In this document: piece after piece, positions 23,843 through 32,405 of the stretch
Position numbering within the stretch: position 1 is the first letter of the stretch
Layout of the letters: each line of letters begins with the position of its first letter
Assembly (NCBI RefSeq): GCF_900156375.1
Contig: NZ_FTNK01000002.1
Location: 62,001 to 126,000, forward strand
From: Paenibacillus macquariensis
Lineage (GTDB): Bacteria > Bacillota > Bacilli > Paenibacillales > Paenibacillaceae
Direction: 5' to 3'
DNA length: 64,000 bases
Made by a program: the position numbers and the translations under genes
The notes under the pieces: generated by a model
What the model saw: only the letters and a program-made list of their open reading frames with translations
What the model was told of the DNA's origin: nothing
Databases searched by the model: none

Positions 23843-24374
23843 GTCCCATGGCACTCGGGCGTATCCCTGCAGCACCCCTGCGAAATATATTAATTAACAA
23901 CCAATGGTTATTTAGGATTACTGATTCTTGCGTTTAACTGCTGGGTTATATCAGCCGTGTTTTAACGATCTGCGAAGTCAGATTACTTACGAAGATTCAT
24001 GTCATCGCATGACTGATGAACTTAAATAGGTTGGGTCATAATTTTCTTCTGCTCAAGCTTTTTATATATATGATGAAGTGGCGAATGAAATTCAATCAAG
24101 TGCTACAGGGGATGAGCCAGCGACTACAAGCCGTCGAGAAGAAAATGAGTGAGTTTAATGTAACTATAAGCTATTACAATCGTTTAATATTATAAGAATT
24201 AAAAATGAGAAGTATCCTGAGAACGCCATCTTTAGAACAGGAGAAGCGAATCAGGTGACATACCTAATCAAATGTGATTGGAATTCAAAATGGTGCATGG
24301 CGTTCGATGAAGAATATGAAACATGGAAATGAGTTATTGTGCGGCATACATTACTCGAAGGGACAGGTGTAATT
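23843..24374. other. Degraded region with coding fragments
   Basis: No intact gene in 530 bases. One frame, 24168-24332, reads as the end of a lost small protein (IKNEKYPENAIFRTGEANQ, TYLIKCDWNSKWCMAFDEEY, ETWK stop). An earlier frame near 24074-24190 reads MKWRMKFNQVLQGMSQRLQ with a coiled-coil look, then stops. Also a CTGCTGGG..TCAGC hairpin near 23939. No repeat core recognised. Confidence 0.55.
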
Positions 24375-24638
24375 ATGAAAATAAGAGAAGCAAAATTAGC
24401 TGATATTAATGCCATATCCTATGTCCATGCGGAGAGTTGGAAGACTACATACAGGGGATTATTAGCGGATGAGTATCTCAATAAGATTACCGCAGAAGGA
24501 AGAAGAAGCCAATGGGTTAGAATATTTGAATCTCTTAATACTGATAAATGCTTGTTTGTAGCTGAGGAGAAGGATGGCAGTATCGTTGGATTTGCTAATG
24601 GAGGACCGTGTCGATGGCGGACAGATCATAAAAGCTAA
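24375..24638 (+). pseudogene. GNAT acetyltransferase, truncated
   Basis: 87 residues: IREAKLADINAISYVHAESW, TTYRGLLADEYLNKITAE and LFVAEEKDGSIVGFANGG are the first half of a common Firmicute GNAT. The frame then runs into PCRWRTDHKS and stops, without the acetyl-CoA loop or C-terminal helices, so the protein cannot be active. The following 60 bases do not restore the frame. Confidence 0.85.
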
Positions 24639-24698
24639 AGAAATAATGATAGGAAATGACAAATTTAATGAGATTGCACTAGGTTGGGAGTGTTATTG

Positions 24699-25343
24699 AT
24701 GCCTTGGCCAATGGTTCATTTTTCAGTTGCCAGCGAATTGTTATCTAATCCTACATCAGAGTTTTTACTGGGGAGTCTTGCTCCCGATTCAATTCATGTA
24801 AGGACTAATGAAAGAATAGAAAAGGCGAAAACACATTTAATGCATGAGGAAGGCAAGTTCGCAACTGACGAAGATCTTAAGGTTTTCTTTGAATACAACA
24901 AGCATTTGGCATTTAGCAATTCGAGATTTATGCAATATCTGTTTGGCTATATCGCCCATATTTATACGGATAGAGTGTGGACTTTTGATATTTATCCAGA
25001 ATATGAATTACATCCAAATGGAAAGAGTATTTATACCCATGATGTAACCAAATTTGAATATTTGATATTACGTAATAAGCCAGAGATTAGAGATTTACTT
25101 AGTAAGCTCGAAGCCGGTAAGGCGTTTGAGTTGTGCGGTTTATTAGAACAAGAGGTTTACGATTACAGAAAAGAGAAGATTGAATTCATAAAAAATCTTG
25201 AAAATGAATCTTTAATTGACCCAAGTATCTTATCAATGAACAAGTTAGAAGCATTTATTGAGACCACTACATTGGGGTTAAGAAGACTTTTTATGGAATG
25301 GGATGTATTTAATAAACTCGAAGAAGCCAGCAACTTCAGCTAA
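24699..25343 (+). CDS. Zinc-dependent phospholipase C-like protein
   Basis: 214 residues from ATG 24699 (TTGGGAG upstream). PWPMVHFSVASELL with a likely N-terminal-side metal ligand His, LLGSLAPDSIHVR with Asp and His, and FMQYLFGYIAHIYTDRVW with His and Asp match the pattern of the bacterial zinc-dependent phospholipase C/S1-P1-like family (PF00882 type). No signal peptide, so probably a cytoplasmic phosphoesterase of unknown substrate. The bases after the stop (GCTAACAAACA) look like a left core of an attC-like site but nothing further follows. Confidence 0.82.
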   Translation: MPWPMVHFSVASELLSNPTSEFLLGSLAPDSIHVRTNERIEKAKTHLMHEEGKFATDEDLKVFFEYNKHLAFSNSRFMQYLFGYIAHIYTDRVWTFDIYPEYELHPNGKSIYTHDVTKFEYLILRNKPEIRDLLSKLEAGKAFELCGLLEQEVYDYRKEKIEFIKNLENESLIDPSILSMNKLEAFIETTTLGLRRLFMEWDVFNKLEEASNFS

Positions 25344-25399
25344 CAAACATATTTATTATTTAATAGTCTGCTGTTGTACCAAGTAGAGGAGGGATTCAA

Positions 25400-25693
25400 A
25401 TGAAAGTAAACAAAATCATTTTGAATATTTCGCTCTGGCTTGCTATCCTTGCCATATTATTTATTCCAGGAAGTGTTCCTACGGAAGGTGCAGATAGAAT
25501 AGAATATGGGTTTCCCTTAAGATTTTTTATTCAGTATCAACAGAATCATTATGAGGTAGGGAATTGGTGGTTCCTTCAAGGTGCAAGGATTGAATTATTC
25601 AATTATTTGGTTAACGTTGCAATTATTTATGTCGTTATCTTTGGATTACATTACATGAACAACATACGAAAGAATCGGAGAGGCCAACAATGA
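25400..25693 (+). CDS. Small membrane protein, unknown
   Basis: 97 residues with two membrane helices (ILNISLWLAILAILFIPG and YLVNVAIIYVVIFGLHYM) and an extracytoplasmic loop rich in aromatic residues (YQQNHYEVGNWWFLQG). No family recognised. Start ATG 25400 follows AGAGGAGGG. Confidence 0.75.
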   Translation: MKVNKIILNISLWLAILAILFIPGSVPTEGADRIEYGFPLRFFIQYQQNHYEVGNWWFLQGARIELFNYLVNVAIIYVVIFGLHYMNNIRKNRRGQQ

Positions 25694-25800
25694 AACTTAT
25701 TATATCTGCCAGTGTGATTTAAATGAAAATGATATATCTGTTAATAAATAATATGACAAGAAAGAATACGGATTAATGATTCAGATGCAATGTATTGGTA

Positions 25801-26352
25801 TCAAAAATTATCTATTAGGTGTAAAAATGAACTTTCAATGGTAGCAATGTCAGTAGATCCAATGATTTGATCGATTACTTCTCCCTTGGAATTAAAGAAA
25901 TATAAAGAGGGGAAACCGGAACCACCATATTTCTGATAAATACTTCCTGATTCATCTAAAAGGATAGGATATTCGATATAATATTTTTCTGTGAAATCTC
26001 TTACGTCTTGAATGTCATCACGACTTATTAGATTTATTCCGTATAAGTTCAAATCGTTCTTGTATTTATTATTTAACTGGACGATTTTAGGAGCATCGTT
26101 ATTACAGTAAGGACACCATGAAGTGAAAAATAAAATTACTGTTGGTTTATCAGCGAAATTAATTGAAATATTATTTGAGTTTGCGAGATCTTGCAAGACA
26201 ATAGGTTCCACACTTTGAACTATCTCATTTGTAACTGTACTTACTTGATCTTTGACGATTTGATTCGACATATTATCTTGCAATACATAAATGATTGTTA
26301 CAATTGAAATAAGTAAAACCATAAGAGTGCTTATTAGTTGAAGTTTTTTCAA
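25801..26352 (-). CDS. Membrane-anchored thioredoxin-like protein (TlpA/ResA type)
   Basis: 183 residues on the minus strand. One N-terminal membrane anchor (LISTLMVLLISIVTIIYVL), then an AhpC/TSA-thioredoxin fold with the redox motif WCPYC in LFFTSWCPYCNNDAPKIVQL (written in two parts: ILFFTSWCPYC, NNDAPKIVQL; about residues 70-90) and the cis-Pro region GGSGFPSLYFFN. It would reduce or oxidise extracytoplasmic thiols. It is one of the few genes in this stretch facing left. The stop is close to the left-facing end of the preceding gene's downstream region. Confidence 0.93.
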   Translation of the reverse strand: MKKLQLISTLMVLLISIVTIIYVLQDNMSNQIVKDQVSTVTNEIVQSVEPIVLQDLANSNNISINFADKPTVILFFTSWCPYCNNDAPKIVQLNNKYKNDLNLYGINLISRDDIQDVRDFTEKYYIEYPILLDESGSIYQKYGGSGFPSLYFFNSKGEVIDQIIGSTDIATIESSFLHLIDNF

Positions 26353-26414
26353 TTACACACCTCGAATTCAAAATAATTACTTTAATGATACTGTATAAGT
26401 ATACTCGAATAACC

Positions 26415-26440
26415 CATCCTCATCATATAACAACGGTAAA
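26415..26440 (+). repeat. Possible left-end remnant of an attC-like site
   Basis: CATCATATAACAACGGTAAAT matches the first 14 bases of site 5 (CATCATATAACAATG). Isolated, with no right half; could be chance. Confidence 0.3.
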
Positions 26441-26510
26441 TGAAATATCCATACAAAAAAATCCTATGGAAAGCATACAGAATAATTGATTTGAAAAGGT
26501 AGTGTTTAAT

Positions 26511-26867
26511 ATGAAAGCAACGCAATATGTGCTTCAGGTATGGCGTACAATGAGGAGTTTCAAGCATATTTTGGTTGCATCTATACTATTTTCAATGCTT
26601 ATTGTGGGATGTAGTAAGAATTCATTGCCTTCGGATACGAGTGATGACGGATTGGTTATTGACTCCATTTCGTATAGTTTAGGTGGAGATTTAGATAAAA
26701 CCCTTGTATCGTATAACTTTAATATTTGGAATAAAACCAAGAAATCAATCATTGTTAAAATAGTTGAGCCTATATTATCAGATGATTTACGTAAAAGATT
26801 ACTAGACAAAGAACTCAAAAATGAAGTTAACAATACGAGCCATGGAAATGACACAAATAATGAATGA
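26511..26867 (+). CDS. Small lipoprotein, unknown
   Basis: 118 residues from ATG 26511, or 105 from ATG 26550. The second start gives a clean lipoprotein signal, RSFKHILVASILFSMLIVGC. The mature part has one beta-rich stretch (VIDSISYSLGGDLDKTLVSY, IWNKTKKSIIVKIVEPIL) and a polar tail. No family recognised. Confidence 0.72.
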   Translation: MKATQYVLQVWRTMRSFKHILVASILFSMLIVGCSKNSLPSDTSDDGLVIDSISYSLGGDLDKTLVSYNFNIWNKTKKSIIVKIVEPILSDDLRKRLLDKELKNEVNNTSHGNDTNNE

Positions 26868-26908
26868 AATTGTGACCGTGACTTCTAAATTATGAGTTGG
26901 GGTGAAGT

Positions 26909-27364
26909 ATGAAAAAACGATGGATAGTTACATTAACATTAATGTTAGCTATTTTGATGCTGATCGGAATAAATAGACTGATTAATTCTGAATCTGAAAT
27001 ATGGTTGTCTATTGATAAACATGAATGGGAAAATTTTGAGAGTTTTGCAGGTACAGGTATGTATTTTTTTGAGGAAAACAATAAAAAGTATTGTCTATTC
27101 ATGCTCTATGGAAGTGGTGTACCTGTCATGGGTCATTATAAATCTGAAGTTAAAATAAAGAGTAATCAGGAAATTGAGATCGAAATACCTAATCAATTAA
27201 TGGATTTAAAGACTACAGATCAAGAGCTTCAAAGGTACGTCATTCAATTAAATCAAGGGAATTTAATCATGAATAAGAAAGTTTATACAGTTTCGAAAGT
27301 ACCAAAAAACTATAAATATATTAAAGAAATTAGTTGGTTGGACAAGTGGAATTACGCAATATGA
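26909..27364 (+). CDS. Membrane-anchored hypothetical protein
   Basis: 151 residues with an N-terminal helix (WIVTLTLMLAILMLIGI) and an extracellular domain (YFFEENNKKYCLFMLYGSG, KVYTVSKVPKNYKYI). No family recognised. Start ATG 26909 follows TTGGGGTG. It may pair with the lipoprotein just upstream (41-base gap), as both are small cell-surface proteins. Confidence 0.75.
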   Translation: MKKRWIVTLTLMLAILMLIGINRLINSESEIWLSIDKHEWENFESFAGTGMYFFEENNKKYCLFMLYGSGVPVMGHYKSEVKIKSNQEIEIEIPNQLMDLKTTDQELQRYVIQLNQGNLIMNKKVYTVSKVPKNYKYIKEISWLDKWNYAI

Positions 27365-27421
27365 GGCGGAAATTACGAATCTTATTGAAATCAAAGAAAA
27401 TATCTTTTTAGGGAGGATTCC

Positions 27422-28135
27422 ATGAAAATTATTGCTATAGTTGCTGCTTGGGAGCCGGAGTTACAATTTTTATTAGAGCAGTACCCTCCGATATCTCACA
27501 AACAAATAGGCGTCTGGACATTTTATCAATATCAAAACTCTGATATTTATATCATTTCAGTAGTCTCAGGAGTTGGTAAGGTAAAGGCTGCATGTTGTGT
27601 TCAATTATTAATATCAGAGTTTAAACCCAGTGAGATTTATATGACTGGCATATGTGGTGGTTTATCAGAAGAAGTTAGTGGAGGTGACATCATAGTGGCG
27701 GAGCAAAGTCTTCAGCACGATGTAACGGATGCTAATACTACAATTGATCCTAGAGATCATTACCTTGGAAGAAGTGGTGTGGTAAATTCATCTGAAAGGC
27801 TTGTTCAAATGTTCGAAATATATCTTGGTGATGAATATCCTAAAGTCCATTTCGGTAAATTTGTCTCTGGGGATCAACGTATTCGAGATGATTATATGAG
27901 AAATAAATTGCGGGAAGATTTCAATGCAATAGCGGTTGATCAAGAGATTGCAGCATTTGCTCATGTAAGTTATTTGAATAACGTCGAGTTCTTAAGGCTG
28001 AAATCTGTATCTGACAAGGCCAATAATAATACAGTGAATGATCAGATTGAATATAAGAAAATAGCATGTAGCAATTCATGTCGATTATTAATAGAATTTC
28101 TGGAGTATAGACAGAGAAAAGGACTCTTCGTATAA
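27422..28135 (+). CDS. 5'-methylthioadenosine/S-adenosylhomocysteine nucleosidase-like protein
   Basis: 237 residues of the purine nucleoside phosphorylase/MTAN superfamily. N-terminal IIAIVAAWEPELQFLLE, VVSGVGKVKAACCVQLLI, YMTGICGGLSEEVSGGDIIV and the C-terminal catalytic region VDQEIAAFAHVSYL then RLKSVSDKANN, where Asp of SDKA is the expected proton donor. MTAN cleaves the N-glycosidic bond of MTA and SAH. A second copy of the housekeeping gene probably lies elsewhere, so this may act on another nucleoside. Start ATG 27422 follows GGGAGG. Confidence 0.86.
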   Translation: MKIIAIVAAWEPELQFLLEQYPPISHKQIGVWTFYQYQNSDIYIISVVSGVGKVKAACCVQLLISEFKPSEIYMTGICGGLSEEVSGGDIIVAEQSLQHDVTDANTTIDPRDHYLGRSGVVNSSERLVQMFEIYLGDEYPKVHFGKFVSGDQRIRDDYMRNKLREDFNAIAVDQEIAAFAHVSYLNNVEFLRLKSVSDKANNNTVNDQIEYKKIACSNSCRLLIEFLEYRQRKGLFV

Positions 28136-28211
28136 CAAGGGTATTTTAAAGAAGATAATTTTTAACGTAAATATGTAGAGTCATTAACTAATAACTTGGA
28201 GGTTATCGAAG

Positions 28212-28304
28212 ATGGAAAAAACAATAAAAGATTATAATGACCTATTAGAAATATTGGATGCAAAATTTCGAAAGCCGAATCATCAGTACATACTATTCTA
28301 TTAA
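28212..28304 (+). pseudogene. Methyltransferase N-terminal remnant
   Basis: 30 residues beginning MEKTIKDYNDLLEILDAKFR after TTGGAGG. This looks like the first segment of a class I SAM methyltransferase (N-termini of the type EKTxxDYNxLLexLD..FR), cut off and followed at once by the next gene's ribosome site. Relic; low certainty on the family. Confidence 0.5.
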
Positions 28305-28316
28305 GGAGGATCAGTA

Positions 28317-28973
28317 ATGGGCAATTATATAGAGCCGAACTTTAATCATTGCGCGGTCGTAACAATTGATACTCAAAATGACTTTAGCTTGCCAGGTGCT
28401 ATCGCCGAAATAAAAGGAACCCATGAAGTACTACTTCAGATGGAGAGTATTTTAGAGACCTGTAGAAGAAATCAAATTCCAATTATACATGTTATCCGTT
28501 TGTACAAAGAAGATGGATCGAATGTAGACATATGTCGTAAGGAAATGATAGAGTCCGGTGCTGATATCGTCAGACCCGGATCAACTGGGGCAGATCTTGT
28601 AAGTTCAATTAAGCCATTACATGCTGAAGAGTTGAACTCTCAAGACCTATTGAACGGAAAGATTCAATGTATTGGAGATTTGGAATGGGCTATGTATAAA
28701 CCTAGATGGGGGGCATTTTACCAAACTCACCTAGAAGACTTTTTAAGAGAGAAAGAAATAGATACTCTAATTTTCATAGGATGCAATTTCCCGAATTGTC
28801 CTAGAACAAGTATTTATCAAGCAAGCGAGCGAGATTTCAAAGTTGTCATGGTTGAAGATGCAATTTCTGGCGTCTACAGTAAAGGAATTGATGAAATAAC
28901 GAATATTGGAGTAAAGGTGTATACCACCAATCGGTTATTAGAGGAATTAGAGAACATATCGAAAGACGAATGA
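28317..28973 (+). CDS. Cysteine hydrolase, isochorismatase-like family
   Basis: 218 residues. Catalytic triad candidates: Asp in VVTIDTQNDFSLPGA (residue 19 region), Lys in MYKPRWGAFYQT and Cys in LIFIGCNFPNCPRTSI, written FIGCNFPNCPRTS. These are features of nicotinamidase/isochorismatase-type amidases. Substrate unknown; differs from the DhbB isochorismatase at 61.3 kb. Start ATG 28317 follows AAGGAGG. Confidence 0.9.
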   Translation: MGNYIEPNFNHCAVVTIDTQNDFSLPGAIAEIKGTHEVLLQMESILETCRRNQIPIIHVIRLYKEDGSNVDICRKEMIESGADIVRPGSTGADLVSSIKPLHAEELNSQDLLNGKIQCIGDLEWAMYKPRWGAFYQTHLEDFLREKEIDTLIFIGCNFPNCPRTSIYQASERDFKVVMVEDAISGVYSKGIDEITNIGVKVYTTNRLLEELENISKDE

Positions 28974-29060
28974 TACAGTAAATGTTCACCAATCATTAAA
29001 CGGTGATTATTGGAATGGGATTGAAATGATTATAGATAATGAAAAGTGGAAGTAAGGAAT

Positions 29061-29474
29061 ATGCGTAAGAGAAACATAACAGAATCATGGGAGGGATTTA
29101 CAATAAATCTAAAACCTAGAAAATCCATTCTGCTACTACTCGTGATATGCTTTTTGCAATTCATAATTTCAATAATTAGTTTGATTACAAGTTATCTTCC
29201 TTTAGATTTCCTTTCCTTTTTGATTACTTTTGCTTTTGGGGTTCTGTTCATTGTTCTTACAATAGACTTGTTCTCAAAGAAAAGAAGAATCGTTCGTGGA
29301 AGGATCATAAACAAAGAAGGTAAAATGATTAATGTATTGAGGGATGACAATAAAGTAAAGAAATATAAGATCGTTGTCCCAGAAGTATTAGAGTTACTTT
29401 CAGCTGATCAACGGGTTGAGATATCAAGCACTAGCTTAGGAAATATACCATGTGTGATACAACACATAGAATAA
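29061..29474 (+). CDS. Two-helix membrane protein, unknown
   Basis: 137 residues from ATG 29061 (AGTAAGGA upstream). Two adjacent helices (ILLLLVICFLQFIISIISLI and FLSFLITFAFGVLFIVLTI), then a cytoplasmic basic segment and a small beta domain (RGRIINKEGKMINVLRDDN, KYKIVVPEVLELL). No family recognised. Confidence 0.75.
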   Translation: MRKRNITESWEGFTINLKPRKSILLLLVICFLQFIISIISLITSYLPLDFLSFLITFAFGVLFIVLTIDLFSKKRRIVRGRIINKEGKMINVLRDDNKVKKYKIVVPEVLELLSADQRVEISSTSLGNIPCVIQHIE

Positions 29475-29647
29475 CAGGAACTCATTTGAGATAAGGGTTA
29501 TTTAATTGGTCGAGAAACAAGAATTTAGAACCTTAGGTTTGGGAACGTGCAACTTATATGGTACGATTCAATTGACGTTTGAAGCACACATGCTTGGCAT
29601 GTTAACAGATTGTCCCATATGACGCACAGAGAGCAGGTTTATAGTGA

Positions 29648-31195
29648 ATGGCAGAAAATAAAGAACAACGCTTCCGATTCAGCGAAGCACCTATCTGGGA
29701 TTTGCAGCGGACTTATTATGAAGAAGAAGGATTGAATGCGTGGAATAATGATCAGGTTCCGCAATATATAACGAGTAACCCGATGATTGCTACAGCTTAC
29801 GCGGAAATGATTTTTGGATTTCTTCAAGATCGAGCGGGAGATGATCACTTTGAACCCGTTACAATTCTGGAGCTAGGAGCGGGTGCAGGCCGTCTCGCAT
29901 TTCATATATTGCACAAGCTGTGCGAGATGAGAGATTATGCGGGCATTGCGTTGCCTCCTTTCCGATATGTTATGACCGATTTGGCGTTGAAAAATGTTGA
30001 TGGGTGGCGAAGTCATCCCGCTCTTCAATCTTACATTGAGCAGGGAATGCTAGATTTCGCACGGTTCGATGCAGTGCATGATACGGAGTTGAACTTGGTT
30101 GTATCAGATACAACAATCCGTCCGGGTGATCTATTGCAGCCACTGCTGATTGTCGCTAATTATTTCTTTGATAGTATTCCGCAAGAGCTGATTTATGTGG
30201 GTGATGGTAAGATTTATGAATGCGATGTTGTAATCGAATCTCCGGAGAATTCCAATCTGCTTGAACCATCAGAGGTTCTGGAACAAATGACACTAAATTA
30301 TGAACATCGCCGGGCGACTAGATATGAAGAAGAGACATACCCGTATCGGGATCTAATCGCGCTGTATCAGCAGGAGCTTGAGGATTCGCATATCTTGTTT
30401 CCTGAAGTCGGATTGACATGCTTAGAGCGGCTGAATCAGCTGTCACAGGCAGGTTTCTTACTAATCACAGCGGATAAAGGTGACCACAGAATAGATAATT
30501 GGAAGTTTGCAGAACCACCTCAGTTAATTCTTCACGGTAGTTTTTCGTTAACAGCGAATTATCATGCCATCCAACATGTTTTTGAGCAAAGAGGTGCACA
30601 GACACTTTTCACCGAGCATCATTATAAAAATATAAATATTGGCTGTATATTCATGCTGGAATCGCCACTGCGTTACGGTAACACGCGACTAGCCTATCGG
30701 CGGTTTATCGAACGGTTTGGACCAGATGATTTCTTCAGTATGAAGGAATGGGTAGACCTGCAATTCGAGACGATGGGACTACATCAAATCTTGGCCTTTT
30801 GGCGTCTGGGAGGTTATGATGCGGAGTTCTTCATTCATAGTGCGAAACAAATCTCAAGTCTTCTCCCTGAGGCTAGTGATGAAGAAATGCTGGATATTCA
30901 AAGAGGCATACACATCATGTGGTCATCGTACTATGTGATGGAGCAGCGCTATGATTTAGCACTGGATGCTGGTCTATTACTGTTCGAGATGGACATGTAT
31001 GAAGATGCGAAGTTATTTCTAGAAACATCCGTACAAGCAGATGAAGACGAGCCTGTGCCGACTGTCCTTTACTGCTTGGCTATCTGCTGTTATGAGCTTG
31101 GGATGGAAGAGGAAGCACTTGAATACACACGAGAAGCGTTGGTTCTCGAGCCTGAGCATGAAGAGGCTTTGGAGCTATTGAAATGTTTTGAGTAA
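29648..31195 (+). CDS. MidA-like SAM methyltransferase with TPR C-terminus
   Basis: 515 residues in two parts. N-terminal: APIWDLQRTYYEEEGLNAW, SNPMIATAYAEMIFGFL, motif I ILELGAGAGRLAFHIL (about residues 75-90) and IVANYFFDSIPQELI, which match the MidA/NDUFAF7-like methyltransferases (PF02636 type) that methylate protein arginine in mitochondria. C-terminal from about 400: TPR-like helices, AGLLLFEMDMYEDAKLFLET and LAICCYELGMEEEALEYTRE. The fusion suggests action on a protein partner. Start ATG 29648 has only a weak upstream GAGAGCAGG. Coding sequence visibly richer in G+C than the cassette genes. Confidence 0.83.
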   Translation: MAENKEQRFRFSEAPIWDLQRTYYEEEGLNAWNNDQVPQYITSNPMIATAYAEMIFGFLQDRAGDDHFEPVTILELGAGAGRLAFHILHKLCEMRDYAGIALPPFRYVMTDLALKNVDGWRSHPALQSYIEQGMLDFARFDAVHDTELNLVVSDTTIRPGDLLQPLLIVANYFFDSIPQELIYVGDGKIYECDVVIESPENSNLLEPSEVLEQMTLNYEHRRATRYEEETYPYRDLIALYQQELEDSHILFPEVGLTCLERLNQLSQAGFLLITADKGDHRIDNWKFAEPPQLILHGSFSLTANYHAIQHVFEQRGAQTLFTEHHYKNINIGCIFMLESPLRYGNTRLAYRRFIERFGPDDFFSMKEWVDLQFETMGLHQILAFWRLGGYDAEFFIHSAKQISSLLPEASDEEMLDIQRGIHIMWSSYYVMEQRYDLALDAGLLLFEMDMYEDAKLFLETSVQADEDEPVPTVLYCLAICCYELGMEEEALEYTREALVLEPEHEEALELLKCFE

Positions 31196-31214
31196 GGGAA
31201 CAAAGAATCAGAAC

Positions 31215-31263
31215 ATACAACACGACCCAACTAAAGAGAATCTAAGGTTGGGTCGTGTTGTAT
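31215..31263. repeat. Strong 17-bp hairpin without T tract
   Basis: 31215-31231 (ATACAACACGACCCAAC) is the exact reverse complement of 31247-31263, with a 15-base loop. It lies 20 bases after the methyltransferase stop. No T-run follows on either strand, so it may be a terminator of unusual type, an mRNA-protecting stem or a small repeat. Confidence 0.7.
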
Positions 31264-31301
31264 GATATAACAAGGTATCACAATTATTGGAGGCGATTAT
31301 T

Positions 31302-31718
31302 ATGGAACGGTTGGAGATTATTAATGAGAAACGGCAATTGGAAGTGAAAAATTCAAATCTTGAGGGTTCAAGATTTGAATGTGCTTGTTTAGAACATATG
31401 AATTTAGAGGATGTTTCATTAGCTGGAACCAAGATTAAGGATGCTAACCTAAGTGATATAGAAATAGATGGAGCACAACTCGGAGGGGCCTATATACATA
31501 GTATTGGTATGCCGCCTGAAGGACATCCAATGTATGATCCGACGGTTAAACAGAGACCTTTACGATTTGAGAATTGTAATTTGGAGAACAGTCAAATACT
31601 AGATTGCAATCTTAGTGGCATCGATATTAATGATTGTAAGTTGGATGGAATGAGAATAAACGGCATATTAGTTGTAGATCTGTTGAAATTATATGATGAC
31701 TCCCTCGGGTCGAACTAA
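31302..31718 (+). CDS. Pentapeptide-repeat protein
   Basis: 138 residues from ATG 31302, with GGAGG 8 bases upstream (the frame also opens at 31287). Repeats of the A(D/N)LxX type: NSNLEGSRFECACLEHMNLE, DVSLAGTKIKDANLSDIEID and, after a glycine-proline insert (GMPPEGHPMYDP), FENCNLENSQILDCNLSGID, INDCKLDGMRING. These form a right-handed four-sided helix. Some relatives mimic DNA and shield gyrase, but nothing specific shows that here. Confidence 0.9.
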   Translation: MERLEIINEKRQLEVKNSNLEGSRFECACLEHMNLEDVSLAGTKIKDANLSDIEIDGAQLGGAYIHSIGMPPEGHPMYDPTVKQRPLRFENCNLENSQILDCNLSGIDINDCKLDGMRINGILVVDLLKLYDDSLGSN

Positions 31719-31736
31719 GAAATAGATTAACCTCAA

Positions 31737-32405
31737 TTACTGAACAACTTCGTTTCTAATCGCATAGACAACCGCTTGGGTGCGATCTTCAACACTCAAT
31801 TTGTGCAAAATACGATGAACGTGGGTCTTTACGGTACTTTCACTAATATGTAGTTTGCCAGCAATCTGTTCGTTACGCATGCCATATGCCATTTGTTGAA
31901 GAACATCTAATTCTCGTTCAGTAAAAGGCTCTAACAATTGAACGCCAGTTATTTCTTGACTAACCTTAGTATTCGACTGAAAAGACTTAGCGATTGCCTT
32001 TGCAGCTATAGCTGTCCGATAAATGGTTTCCCCTCTGTAAGCTGCTCGTACTGCATCTAGAAGTTCATCGGGTCTAGCGTCCTTGAGAAGATAGCCAACG
32101 GCACCTGATCGGATTCCATCATATACATATTCCTCCGTATCAAAGGTAGTCAGAATGACTATCTTTATATCGGGATGGACGGCTAAGATTTCACGAGTCG
32201 CTTCAATACCACTACATTCAGGCATTTGGACATCCATTAAAATAACATGGGGAAGGGTATCATTTGCCATCTTGATCGCTTCAAGTCCATTACTTGCTTC
32301 TCCAACTAAAGTCATGTCATCCTGAGCTTTAATAATGTAGCTGAATCCGTGTCGGATTAACTGCTGATCATCGACTAGTGCTACTCGAATATGATTATCT
32401 GTCAT
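31737..32405 (-). CDS. Response regulator, NarL/LuxR type
   Basis: 222 residues on the minus strand. Receiver domain with [14 protein letters not shown], phosphoacceptor Asp in [17 protein letters not shown] (residue 56 region) and [15 protein letters not shown]-terminal LuxR helix-turn-helix [20 protein letters not shown] then [20 protein letters not shown]. It overlaps the kinase gene upstream by 4 bases (ATGA), so the two are one operon. Output genes unknown; a CcdC-like membrane protein lies at the head of the operon. Confidence 0.95.
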   Translation of the reverse strand: MTDNHIRVALVDDQQLIRHGFSYIIKAQDDMTLVGEASNGLEAIKMANDTLPHVILMDVQMPECSGIEATREILAVHPDIKIVILTTFDTEEYVYDGIRSGAVGYLLKDARPDELLDAVRAAYRGETIYRTAIAAKAIAKSFQSNTKVSQEITGVQLLEPFTERELDVLQQMAYGMRNEQIAGKLHISESTVKTHVHRILHKLSVEDRTQAVVYAIRNEVVQ

